A stretch of DNA of 64,000 nt from Hanleya hanleyi (taxonomy: Eukaryota > Mollusca > Polyplacophora > Lepidopleurida > Hanleyidae), in NCBI GenBank assembly GCA_036873755.1, contig JAVTVY010037013.1:1-64000 (forward strand), read 5' to 3'. Both the position numbers and the translations under genes were made by a program. Below, piece after piece: positions 29,620-41,880 of this stretch (position 1 is its first letter; each line of letters opens with the position of its first letter). The notes under the pieces were generated by a model. The model saw only the letters and a program-made list of their open reading frames with translations. It was not told the DNA's origin and made no database searches.

Positions 29620-30850
29620 CGCTTTATGTAAGAAGTGTTCCCTTACTGTCACACTAACTGTATTCATTAACACTTCAGGGATACTTTATGTAAGAAGCGT
29701 TCCCTTACTCTCACACTAACTGTATTCATTAACACTTCAGCGATACTTTCTGTAAGAGGTGTTCCCTTACTGTCACACTAACTGTATTCATTAACACTCC
29801 AGGGATACTTTATGTAAGAAGTGTTCCCTTACTGAGACACTAACTGTATTCATTAACACTTCAGGGATACTTTATGTAAAAAGTGTTGTCACACTAAATG
29901 TATTCATTAACACTTCAGGTATACTTAATAAAAAATTGTTCCCTTACAGTCACACTAACTGCATTCATTAACACTTCAGGGATACTTGATGTAAGAAGTG
30001 TTCTCTTACTGTCACAGTTACTGTATTTATTAACACTTCAGGTATATTTTGTGTAAGAAGTGTTCCCTTAACGTCACACTAACTGTATTCATTAACACGT
30101 CAGGGATACTTTATGTAAGGTGTGTTCCCTTACTGTCACACTAACTCTATTCATTAACACTTCAGGGATATTTTATGTAAGAAGTGATCCTTTACTCTCA
30201 CACTAACTGTATTCATTAACACTTCAGGGATATTTATGTAAGAAGTGATCCCTTACTGTCACACTAACTGTATTCATTAACACTCCAGGGATACTTTATG
30301 TAAAAAGTGTTCGCTTACTGTCACTCTTAACTGCATTCATTAACACTTCAGGGATACTTTTGTAAGAAGTGATCTTTTACTCTCACACTAACTGTATTCA
30401 TTAACACTTCAAGGATATTTTATGTAAGAAGTGATCCCTTACTGTCACACTAACTGTATTCATTATCATTTCAGGGATACTTTATGTAAGAAGTGTTCGC
30501 TTACTGTCACACTAACTGTATTCATTAACATTTCAGGGATACTTATGTAAGAAGTTATCCCTTACTGTCACACTAACTGTATTCATTAACATTTCAGGGA
30601 TACTTTATGTAAGAAGTGTTCGCTTACTGTCACTCTAACTGTATTCATTAACACTTCAGGGATACTTTTGTAAGAAGTGATCTTTTACTCTCACACTAAC
30701 TGTATTCATTAACACTTCAGGGATACTTTATGCAAGAAGTGTTCCCTTAATGTCACACTAAGTGTATTCATTAACACTTCAGGGTTACTTTATATAAGAA
30801 GTTACCCCTTACTGTCACACTAACTGTATTCATTAGCACTCCAGGGATAG
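29620..30850. repeat. 62-bp minisatellite, about 20 copies
   Basis: Units carry TTATGTAAGAAGTGTTCCC and ACTGTATTCATTAACACTTC. The array stops at GGTTACGTTTATACGGAATTG, and the paralogous position at 18450-18500 has only one unit-like TATTCATTAACTCTTCATG before the same downstream sequence, so the array grew locally. Confidence 0.92.
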
Positions 30851-33070
30851 GTTACGTTTATACGGAATTGAATCTTTTTTTCGTGTCGTTGATAAATCTG
30901 ATTTTTATCTTTTTCTCAAGTTTGATTAGGCTTGAAATAAATGAGAACGACAATAGCGTAAAAAAGGCACTGATGGTCAATCAAAAGTGCTCCCAGACAC
31001 TTGCTCGTGCGACACCTCATACCAAAATTATACAAGCACATAACAGGAACAACGGTTTGCTTATTTTAAAGACCTGAGATTGATTTGGGACGTCAATGCA
31101 TTTGAAACAAGGGAAACCCTTTTTTCAGTAAATTTTAAAGATACATGTAAAACAGGAGTCAGCGGGCATCATACTTTTCTGTGGTGTATGAATGGTCCAT
31201 ACATGAGCATGAACTTGCGGTTTAGAAAGCACACAGTCAACTAAGCGGCCAAAAACATCCTATGCTATATTTGTGCAACCGTTCCATATTTTAATATATA
31301 AAACTGTACTATAAAACACATATTTTGTGGAAAATGGAAACCAATTATTACAAAGAGAGGAGATCCCGTGTCCTTCATCTTACTCAACCAGACTTTGTGT
31401 GCGATTTCCGTGGGCAACTATCAACAAATGCCCACCTCGCCCAGGCATTTCCTATATGCATATATACTTACGCTAATTTAGCTAGTTTGAGGTCACACTA
31501 CCTAAAATATATAAAAAAGTATAAAATTTTATCACGGAAAATCATATATAAATACCTATAAACACATACCATTGTAGCCGTGTCACTCATCATTCTCATA
31601 ATAATTAAGATAAACAACTCCCCGAAATACATACCTTCAATTACAACACATATAATGGAAGTGGAAAGAGGTGCCGACATACTGACTGCGTCGCATGACT
31701 TCACAGAATAGTCTTCTGGTTAACCTATTCTAAAGCACATACCAAGAATCTAACGATTCGTGATATGTGTTGTATCTCGGGTACGCTTTTATTGTACCTG
31801 TTCATGTGGCAACTTGGATGATATGACCACACGGCCCCTGGCACCGGCATAAGCGGTATTATAGTCTGTCTATTTTAATTAGTCGTCTACTTTGGAGCTT
31901 GCCAAAAATCAGTAGTTAACCCTGCAACAATTTTATTTTTTGCAGCGTGTAGAACAAACTGAACTCTACAAAATGACTACCATTTCTCCGTGATATCGAT
32001 AATATATCACGCTTGAAATAACTTTATCATTCACTCCATATAAAACTCCAGTACAGTTGTTTATGCACCGGGCCTCAATTACATAGGGAGACGTCATAAT
32101 GTATTCATGCTCATTGGCACAAAGGTCATTAATGCCGAATATAGTAAAAACAGGCGGTCCGTGAGAGTGTCGCACATATTCCATGCCCAGTGAAATTGCC
32201 GAATGATAAACCGCACACACCTCTATGACCATACAAGGCATTGTTGACCTTTGTGCTAGACAGCACGAATACATTATGACGTCTCCCTATGTAATTGAGT
32301 CCCGGTACATGAAACAACTGTACTGGAGTTTTATATGGAGAGAATTAAAAAGTTATTTCAAACGCGATATATTATCGATATCACGGGGAAATGGCAGTCG
32401 TTTTGTAGATTTCTGTTTGTTCTACACAATGCAAAAAAGAAAATTTATGCAGAGTTAACTGCTGATTATTGACAAGCTCCAAAGTAGACGACTAATTAAA
32501 ATAGACAGACTATAGATACAAATCTAGAGAGCTATGATGGAAATGCTCTGACAGCGCGTATACTGGTAATTGGTGAGCTGTTTCGCTGTGACAACTCGTA
32601 CATTGGAGATTGGTGAGCTGTATCGTCGTCAGATGTAAATGACGGCATTTAACACAAAAGACTAGTCTGTAATGCCCGATGTCAACCCAGCATCAACTTC
32701 CCACAAGTGCCAACATATATCAAAGACCAAAAGGTCTGTACAGGGGGCGGGCCTCGGGGACGAAACGTCCACCAGCAGAATCTCGCCATATACAGGAAAA
32801 AATTACAACACATATAAGGGAAGTGGGAAGAGGTGCCGACATACTGACTGCGTCACATGACTTCACAGAATAGTCTTCTGGTTAACCTATTCTAAAGCAC
32901 ATACCAAGAATCTAACGATTCAGATTTATCTTATTATGTTATATGTTGGATACATCTACGACATATGGAAGGGGCATTTAACTCCCTAATATATGATGCA
33001 CAATTCGAGCAAAGTATGTTCGGTGACCTGGATTTCCCGCTGAGCCATCTTCTTTACACCTTTTGCATGG
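30851..33070. other. Paralogous block related to 18.47-19.15 kb, with insertions
   Basis: Similarity to the upstream flank of gene A is broken up by the MITE at 31862-32512 and by a direct duplication of about 130 bp (31640-31750 and 32800-32925; landmark GAGGTGCCGACATACTGACTG). No gene is supported. Confidence 0.6.
31862..32512. mobile_element. Fold-back MITE with TA target duplication, 651 bp
   Basis: TAGTCTGTCTATTTTAATTA at the left end pairs with TAATTAAAATAGACAGACTA at the right; TA lies outside each end (31860-31861 and 32513-32514). Arms of about 270 bp are inverted copies with moderate divergence around a spacer of about 100 bp. TA duplication suggests a Tc1/mariner-type mobiliser. 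Frames inside are arm translations. Confidence 0.8.
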
Positions 33071-33599
33071 GGTTGCATGATTAACAGAGTAAGGCCAGAC
33101 GAGCTATGCGAGTTCGATCCGCGAATATAATTACTTTAGCTTACTGAGCCAGTGTTGATCCAAAATCGATTTAAATGATCAATTTTATTTTTGTTCATCT
33201 GCCTTGACGAGTCTTTGGTCCAGCAGTGAATCATTAATACCAACAAACTGAGCCAAGATATCAAGAATTTCATCGCTGTCTTTCACTGGATCAAGGGTCA
33301 AGTTAAAAACTAGTTTGGATCATTTGAGTTAAGTCGTCGACTATTTTTGGATCATCCAGATTTTGAGAAAGCGGTGCCCGAATTTTCAGTTATTGTTGGC
33401 CCACTACCTGATCAATGTCTTCAATCTGGCATCTTTCATGTAATATGTTTTGAACAAGCGTTCTGAGAACCCCAACATCTCGCCTTGCGGGGTCATCCGC
33501 CGAAGGTGCAGCAGTATTGAAAGCATACATGTAGAGCAAACAATAAGGTCTGGAATAGGTGATGTGGTAGACAATAATGTCTGGAATAGATTATCTGGC

Positions 33600-34140
33600 A
33601 CAGACAATAACATCAGTCCCATGTGGGATTACTGGCATATAAGTTAATCCCATGTAGGATGGAAACGTCAGTCATAGGGCAGTCCAGTGTGAGATTACTG
33701 CTGGATAGGTCAGTCCCATGTGAGATTACTGCTGGATAGGCCAGTCCTGTGTAGAATTACTGCTGGGTGGACCAGTACCGTGTATTATTACTGATGGGTA
33801 GACCAGTCCCCTGTGGGATTACTGCTGAATAGTCCAGTCCCAAGTGGGATTACTGCTGGATAGTCCAGTCCTGTCTGGGATTACTGCTGGATAGATGAGT
33901 CTCGTATGGGATTAATGCTGGATAAGACAGTCCCGTATGGGATTACTGCTGCATAGGCAGTCCAGTGTTGGATTACTGCTGCATACGGCAATCCTGTGTG
34001 AGACTATGTCTGGGGAGGCCAGTCCCATGTGGGATAACTGCTGGATAGGTCAGTCCCGTATGGCATTAGTGCTGGATAGGCCAATGCCATTTGGGAATAC
34101 AGCTGGATAGGTCAGTCCCGTGTGGGATTACTGCTGGAGA
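33600..34140. repeat. 31-bp minisatellite, about 17 copies
   Basis: Unit landmark: CAGTCCCATGTGGGATTACT followed by GCTGGATAGG. Units vary considerably. Confidence 0.88.
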
Positions 34141-34349
34141 ACTGTAACCTAGAAAAACATGAAATATGTCCACCAAGTTTAATAATCATCCCACGAAAGG
34201 TTCAACAAACTTTCCATGTAGAGATCTACATGTATGTAAATTTTTTCCCAACAAAAACCTTATCAATGGAAAGGTACAAAGTCTAAACTGCAATAATTGG
34301 GACAAAAAATCATATTTAATGTCATATTTTTAAATAGCACATGCATACC

Positions 34350-35770
34350 GTCGAATCACATTGAACTTGGGTAGCAAGTGTAAAACTGATTCAATGAAAG
34401 CTGACAGCTTCAGAAAACTTTCCATGTACAGGTATACATGTATATACATGTACATTATTATTGGCAGATTACTTAGACAAAGCTTGAACAAAAATTAATA
34501 TTTCATCTCCTAAATATCACATGTACGTCTTCTAATCATAAGAAACATGTGTGCAAAGTTTCATAATCATTCAATGACAGCTGAGAACTGCAGCAAACTG
34601 TGGTGTACAGATGGACATGTGCACTTCAGCTAAACGCAAAACTCTATTATTTGCCATAATTTGGAAAAATATTAATATTTCATCTCAAAAATAGCACAGG
34701 TACATTCTCTAATCATAAGAAACATGTGTACCAAGTTTTGTAATCATCCAATGAGAGCTGACAAATGCAGCATATACATATAGAGGCCTACACCTAAACA
34801 GAAAACTCATTCATTTGCCATAATTTGGAGAAAAATTAATATTTTTTCCCAAAAATAGCACAGGTACATTCTCTAATCATAAGAAACATGTGTACCAAGT
34901 TTCATAATCATCCAATGAGAGCTGACAACTGCAACAAACTTACCATGTACATGTATATGTATACATGTAGAGGCAATTTACCTAAACAGAAAACTTATTC
35001 ATTTGCCATAATTTGGAGAAAAATTAATATTTCTTCCCAAAAATAGCACAGGTACATTCTCTAATCATAAGAAACATGTGTACCAAGTTGCATAATCATA
35101 CAATGAGAGCTGACAACTGCAACAAACTTACCATGGACATGCATATGTATACATGTAGAGGCCTACATGTACAATTTACCTAAACAGAAAACTCATTCAT
35201 TTGCCATAATTTGGAGAAAAATTAATATTTCTTCCCAAAAATAGCACAGGTACATCCTCTAATCATAAGAAACATGTGTACCAAGTTGCATAATCATACA
35301 ATGAGAGCTGACAACTGCAACAAACTTACCATGTACATGCATATGTATACATGTAGAGGCCTACATGTACAATTTACCTAAACAGAAAACTCATTCATTT
35401 GCCATAATTTGGAGAAAAATTAATATTTCTTCCCAAAAATAGCACAGGTACATCCTCCAATCATAAGAAACATGTGTACCAAGTTTCATAATCATCCAAT
35501 GAGAGCTGACAACTGCAACAAACTTACCATGTACATGTATATGTATACATGTAGAGGCAATTTACCTAAACAGAAAACTCATTCATTTGCCATAATTTGG
35601 AGAAAAATTAATATTTCTTCCCAAAAATAGCACAGGTACATCCTTTAATCATAAGAAACATGTGTACCAAGTTTCATAATCATCCAATGACAGCTGACAA
35701 CTGAAACAAACTTTCTAAGTACAGATGTACATGTGCACTTCAGCTAAACGCAAAACCCATTCATAGGGAT
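34350..35770. repeat. Tandem repeat, about 7 units of 170-200 bp
   Basis: Repeating landmarks are AATCATAAGAAACATGTGTA, CATAATCATCCAATGAGAGC and CATTTGCCATAATTTGGAG. Units vary in length because of expansions of ACATGTATATGTATACATG in the middle. The first unit is the most diverged. Confidence 0.88.
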
Positions 35771-35792
35771 TTTAACATTGGAACACCCCAGG

Positions 35793-36771
35793 CAGGGCTC
35801 TCAAGGAGAGGCAAGCGATCACTCGCGCGCGCCTCCTGCTCGCCTGAAATCAAAAAATGGCGAGTGGTTCACCACTCGCCTGTTTTCGTCGGTCAGAATA
35901 AAATGTAATGACATCTTCAGCTGTTGCTGTCAAGTTCTTGGCTTCCAAAATATCTTCTTGTTCATCATTGGCACGTTTCATAGGTCAGAATAAAATTTAA
36001 TGACATCTTCAGCGGTCGTAAAATTCTTGGTTTCGTAAAGATCAGCAATTGTTGTTCAGCAATTTCGAAAGGCTTCCCGCCATTTCCGCTTCATGTGTTT
36101 GTGCAAAAAGTAAAACCCTGTATCGGAACGAAATTACAGATCCGTTACGGGTAGACTGGTTGCCTCCCTTGTATTTCCATGCAGACACGTTTTGAGTCGT
36201 GGGTTATGATTTCCACAAATATAAAATCCGTCAAACACCACGGCTCAAACCACCATGGCATCACACCGTTTTAAACATTAGTTTCCGATTTTGTTTAACA
36301 TTACATCACTCCATTTTAAACATTAATTTTCGATATTGATTTACTCTTGCTGTTACGCGGACTTGACTTTCGTCCCACGATCAAGTCCATGCTTTTCATT
36401 GCTCTCACGCAATTCCGGTGCCAAGCATGCATGCGTTTTCGTTCGTGACAATTTTGTCACTGTTAGCAAGCTGTTATCGGAAAATTGCACGATGTCGAAT
36501 CCGAGAGGAAAGCCGATAGAACTATCGACGTACCTAAAATGAGGAGAGGATCTTACATCAGTGTTCCGAATTAAAGAAGACTACAACACCGTTCTGAACC
36601 GCGCATATGTGACCCACATATTCTGTAATGTACTTGTAGAAGTAATTTCAGCATTTCACTTGCCTCAGGAATTTCTCAGGCGAGTGATAAAAGCACTCGC
36701 CTCACTCGGCTGAGCTTAAATTCAGGCGAGTGACGAATCACTCGCCTTCATTTTGCTCCTTGAGAGCCCTG
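35793..36771. mobile_element. Non-autonomous DNA transposon, TIR CAGGGCTCTCAAGGAG, 5-bp TSD (CCAGG)
   Basis: The left end CAGGGCTCTCAAGGAG is the exact reverse complement of CTCCTTGAGAGCCCTG at the right end. CCAGG flanks both sides (35788-35792 and 36772-36776). Subterminal palindromes of the GCGAGTG...CACTCGC type occur at both ends (about 35860-35880, 36680-36700 and 36727-36746). It is 979 bp without a transposase. CAGGG ends are hAT-like; the 5-bp duplication matches the other CAGGG element in this window. Confidence 0.85.
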
Positions 36772-36779
36772 CCAGGGAT

Positions 36780-37172
36780 AGTACCCCCAGGTAGCATACC
36801 CACCCCCCATATTTTTTATATTTTTTTAATATTTTTTCTAGTTTTTCAAGATTTTTTTTTTAACTTGCTAAACCATAAACCTTATCATTTCCAGGCAGGG
36901 GACACCGACACCGACGACGACATTCTCTTTTCCCCCTCACAATATCTCCCCTTTACTTCGTAAGGCGAGATAAAAATGAGTTGTCGTCTTAGTTTAGCTG
37001 TCTGGTTGATATAACTAACAAGAAAAGAGTACATGAATATAATTATCTACATTATATGTACATCAAATAAGGAAGATTGGGGTGAGCTGGGACATTTTTC
37101 GCTTTCTTGCAAAACATGTCTAACAGCTATTATAGTCCTGTACAGTAAACTTACATTCACAGTTCAAGCTTA
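36780..37172. other. No gene; block paralogous to 61.69-61.9 kb
   Basis: From about 36975 on it matches 61700-61900 (TGAGTTGTCG, GAGATTGGGGTG, GGGACATTTTTCG). An AT-rich poly-T patch lies near 36815-36865. Confidence 0.6.
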
Positions 37173-37578
37173 TTAAGGATGTCCGCTGGTGGTAAATCAA
37201 AGTAATTAACGTTTTGAATAATGCGCGTTATTGCATTCATAATTGTGTAATACATGTTATGCTCGTGTTCATTTTTTAGCTGTAGACATTGTCAAATACA
37301 CTGAAACATGCTCCATTTGACAAACCAATAAAACATGGGGGGATAACCCTGGTTCAAAAGCATATTCACGAAAAATATAGGGATAATATTTAACTTTTTC
37401 TTTTATTCTAATGGTTTGAAGATAATCACAATTTATCAAATTGGATGGATGCTGCTGCGCGACTAGAAAACTTTTAAAGGAAACCCATATCTCTTCGCGT
37501 AGGAAAGAGAGATAACCAAATAGGAAATACAGGAAAAAATCCCACCAAATCCCAAAATCACCAGCGGACATCCTTAAG
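37173..37578. mobile_element. Short MITE with TTAAGGATGTCCGCTGGTG inverted ends
   Basis: TTAAGGATGTCCGCTGGTG at about 37173 is mirrored by CACCAGCGGACATCCTTAA ending at 37577. TTAA at both ends could be the target duplication. A similar left end lies at 61888. The 100-residue minus-strand frame inside is judged accidental. Confidence 0.72.
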
Positions 37579-38200
37579 CAGTCAGGTTACAAACAAAAGA
37601 GCCATACCGGTATTAACAGGGCACAAATATATTGGACCGACATAGCATTGATTCACTATATTGGAAAGCAAAATTTTCTGTTGAGCATGTGGTCTGTGGA
37701 TCATTTTAACTTATTGCATGAATTAGCATGGAAATAAAATTAAGTGTGGGATCTAATCGATATACACGCAGATATATAGTCGGTTGAAATGTTTGGGATA
37801 GAAAATAATAAACCATGGTCGTGGGTATACGTACCTCTTGGGTCTTAAAAACAGAACGACGACCGCGGCATTGAAATCAAGAAAAATGTCTGAATGTTCG
37901 TCCTTTTGCGCGCGGCAAACAGTCCATGCTACCCAACATATTAACCTATTTTTGGAAGTGAACGCGGACTACTCATATATTACCTCAGCGAATACGATAT
38001 TGCCAACTACAAAACATCTGCAATGGGTCAAGTGATCCACTAGTTTTACCGTACATGTATTATCATCATTGTATCAGTCGAGTTAACCATCATACTTGTG
38101 CTCATTGATATTATTGTAACGATGAATTTAGTTCGATGGAAGGGAAACCAATACGCCTACCGATACGATTCACTCAAACAGAGATGGAAGGCAAATCTCA
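37579..38200. other. Paralogous flank block, then unassigned sequence
   Basis: 37580-37800 repeats 26570-26790 closely (TACCGGTATTAACAGGGCAC, TATATTGGACCGACATAGCA). Nothing recognisable from 37830 to 38200. Confidence 0.6.
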
Positions 38201-38214
38201 CAGCCCAACATGCG

Positions 38215-38720
38215 AGGGTCCAGGGGCCGCCTAGGGCCAGAAAGCTCAGAAGTCCCAGATCTCCGGAGATGCGTTCTACGCGTTTTACCTGAAATAAATT
38301 CGAACATTATGAATGCAGATTTATAGTTCTATTTCACTTTTTTATTCGCATTTATAAGCACGCATCGATATTGAAAAAAATCATACTTACTGTCTGAATC
38401 CATTTGACTTTCTAGTCAAATATAACACATAAAAAACGATGACCTTTACATCATGAAACATTAGAACCAAGTTGATACCGATTCGTTTAAAGAAAGCTAA
38501 AATAAGCGATCCTCACCACAGCCTGGCAGGCGATGTTCCAGGGGCAGCCTAGGCCCCGGAAGCTCCGGGTTCCCAGGTTGCCGGAGAAGTCTTTTACGCG
38601 TTTTCTCGGAAATAAATCTTAACACAATGCATGTAGATTTATGGTTCTATTTTCACATTCGTTTCGCATAAACACTCAATATTGAAGAATATGCCCGATT
38701 CCATTTGACTTCCTGGTCGA
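38215..38720. repeat. Two diverged direct copies, about 200 bp each
   Basis: 38215-38420 and 38530-38720 share GCCTAGG...GAAGCTC, TACGCGTTTT, GAAATAAAT, GATTTAT.GTTCTATTT and TTCCATTTGACT-type landmarks in the same order. Confidence 0.65.
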
Positions 38721-40690
38721 ACAAAACAGGCCTTTAGCACACCACTACACGTGGTCCGCTGGCAGCGATAATATCTGATACAAATTGAAACTTCAACGTA
38801 AATAGTACACTCACAAACTACATGAATAGATGATGATCTGTATATAGATATTCTAATTACATAATCCACATTCAGTTAATTTACATATCATTTCAAGACA
38901 TTATTTCTACTTGGGATCTCAGAATTGGCTGAACCCTAGAAAAAAAATCAGGTCCCCCCCCCCGGGCTTGTTACACTGAGCCAGAATATAGATAAATATT
39001 TTTTGAATAGCCCATAAGCTGTAGTCGGTGGTGTATATACATATAATTGTACCTGTATATACGTGGCTTTCTTCCTGTGAATCCAGAACCAGTCGTTTTA
39101 CGAGACGAAAACAGTACCGGTATGCTTTGAATATTGTGGGAAGAAGGATATGCATATTCACTTTGATATAAGTCTGGGATTGCGGCAATCAATTTGCAAC
39201 TGTATTTTGGCGGTGAAGATGCTGTACTGTCGATTGCGCTTCATAACATATTCCTACGAAGTAGGCTACAGATCGCAAATTGTCCGGTAATGAGTGAGTG
39301 AGTCAGTCAGTCAGTCAGTCCATCCGAATCCTTTCGTCGGCAAAATAAGGAGAACCATTGACATTAGAACCTTGATTTTTGGCATGAACGTGCATTAGGG
39401 CATTGTTACCAGCAAGTTCTGATCTGAAATAATTCTGATTAAAATTAGATTGATAATTAACACTTCAGTATATTGTTATAGATATACATTGTGTATGTAA
39501 ACTGTAGCCTTTAACGTGTATCCTATTTCACATTGGCCACACCAGGCTGGAGCCTTCAAATTCAGGTCAAATTACCCACAGCTAAAAATACCCTGTCCCA
39601 CTGTATGGCACATGGCCCTGAGGTTAATGTTAAGTACTGCATATACCCTCAAACAATCAGCGCTGTTTCCATAACGAAGCTGAGGTGGTTTAACGTTTAT
39701 CAATGAAGAAAATCACCGAACAACCGCCATAGAATATAATGTGAAACAAGAAAACCGGAATAGTACATTCATCAGATTGCCGATGCCCAAAATGTGTTGT
39801 CTCATATATCTAGATAACAACGTGATGTAGAGACGCTATTTATTCCTCTTTGTACCGGTTATGCTCAGGACAATGACATAGAATCTTGTGCATAGAAGGT
39901 GTTGGTCTGGAGTTGAATTACCGTAAACTACATAAATGCTACCTTTCTACTATAGTACTATATATAAAAAATTGTTGTATTGTTGGGAAAATAATGTGAT
40001 TCAAAAAGTTGTTTTGATCCTGTACAAGGGCACTGAAAACCATTAAAGAGATGTAAATGTATTTTCACACGTAAAGCTTGAAATCTACTGAACCTATATT
40101 ATTCAATCTGTTTCCTTTAATTAAAAAATTGTAAAATTAAATCGGCGATCGTTATTTATTTTGGAATGATGGCGCATTAGGAGACTGTTACCAACAAGTT
40201 CTGAGCTGACCTACTTTTGATGAAAATTTCTGGTGATTTTTGATGAAAATCACTGGCGATTCTGACTTGGGCGGTGCCCATGTTAATATAGGCAGGATTT
40301 CAACTGGGGGTGGGGATTTCCAAGAGTTCAGTTCGCGTTCGAGTCCTAATGCCTACTGTACTTCGTAGGTCCTGTGACGTTAGTCACACTGCCGTGTACA
40401 TTCATCACCTTCAAATTAGTTTATTGCAGTTTCCGATATGATACCATTGTACATTATGGTGATAGCATGTTATGTAGGAAGGGGTGCATGGGGCAAAGTT
40501 TATCCCACAGTCATTCATCTTCAGCACAATTTCCAGTCATCTGTAACGAGAAACTGAATACTCCAATCTGGACGGTTAATGCAATAATAAATGAGAAAAA
40601 CGTAACTGAGACAGAGCACTTTTGTATGCTATTAATATGTGAGGGGGGGAGGGGCGGAATGGGAGAGGGTGGGGGAGGAGTGGCGTAATT
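38721..40690. other. No recognisable gene
   Basis: AT-rich sequence with a (GAGT/CAGT)n tract near 39293-39322 and poly-C near 38956. Short frames only; none recognised. Confidence 0.5.
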
Positions 40691-40705
40691 ATAACACTAA
40701 AGGGA

Positions 40706-41822
40706 GAAACTAACAATAGTATATCATATAAATAACTAACAATAGTATATCATATATATAACTAACAATAGTATATCATATATATAACTAACAATAGTAT
40801 ATCATATATATAACTAACAAGAGTATATCATATATATAACTAACAATAGTATATCATATATATAACTAACACTAGTATATCATATATATAACTAACACTA
40901 GTATATCATATATATAACTAACACTAATATATCATATATATAACTAACACTAGTATATCATATATATAACTAACACTAGTATATCATATATATAACTAAC
41001 ACTAGTATATCATATATATAACTAACAATAGTATATCATATATATAACTAACACTAGTATATCATATATGTAACTAACACTAGTATATCATATATATAAC
41101 TAACACTAGTATATCATATATATAACTAACACTAGTATATCATATATATAACTAACACTAGTATATCATATATATAACTAACACTAGTATATCATATATA
41201 TAACTAACACTAGTATATCATATATATAACTAACACTAGTATATCATATATATAACTAACACTAGTATATCATATATATAACTAACACTAGTATATCATA
41301 TATATAACTAACAATAGTATATCATATATATAACTAACACTAGTATATCATATATATAACTAACACTAGTATATCATATATATAACTAACAATAGTATAT
41401 CATATATATAACTAACACTAGTATATCATATATATAACTAACACTAGTATATCATATATATAACTAACACTAGTATATCATATATATAACTAACACTAGT
41501 ATATCATATGTATAACTACCAGTAGTATATCATATATATAACTACCACTAGTATATCATATATATAACTACCACTAGTATATCATATATATAACTACCAC
41601 TAGTATATCATATATATAACTACCACTAGTATATCATATATATAACTAACACTAGTATATCATATATATAACTAACACTAGTATATCATATATATAACTA
41701 ACAATAGTATATCATATATATAACTAACAATAGTATATCATATATATAACTAACAATAGTATATCATATATATAACTAACACTAGTATATCATATATATA
41801 ACTAACAATAGTATATCATATT
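40706..41822. repeat. 26-bp AT-rich satellite, about 43 copies
   Basis: Unit: TAACTAACACTAGTATATCA plus TATATA. Main variants are ACACTAG versus ACAATAG, and a patch with ACCACTAG at 41515-41640, showing local homogenisation. Confidence 0.95.
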
Positions 41823-41880
41823 GTTTATGTTTTTTTTGCAGAGAGAATGATAATTGTGATAATCCTTCATTAAAATGACA

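Noticed and set aside
29620..30850. CRISPR-like regularly spaced repeats
   Set aside because: The whole 62-bp unit repeats without unique spacers; the genome is eukaryotic.
37269..37571. 100-codon hydrophobic minus-strand frame
   Set aside because: Lies wholly within a short MITE and starts at its inverted end.
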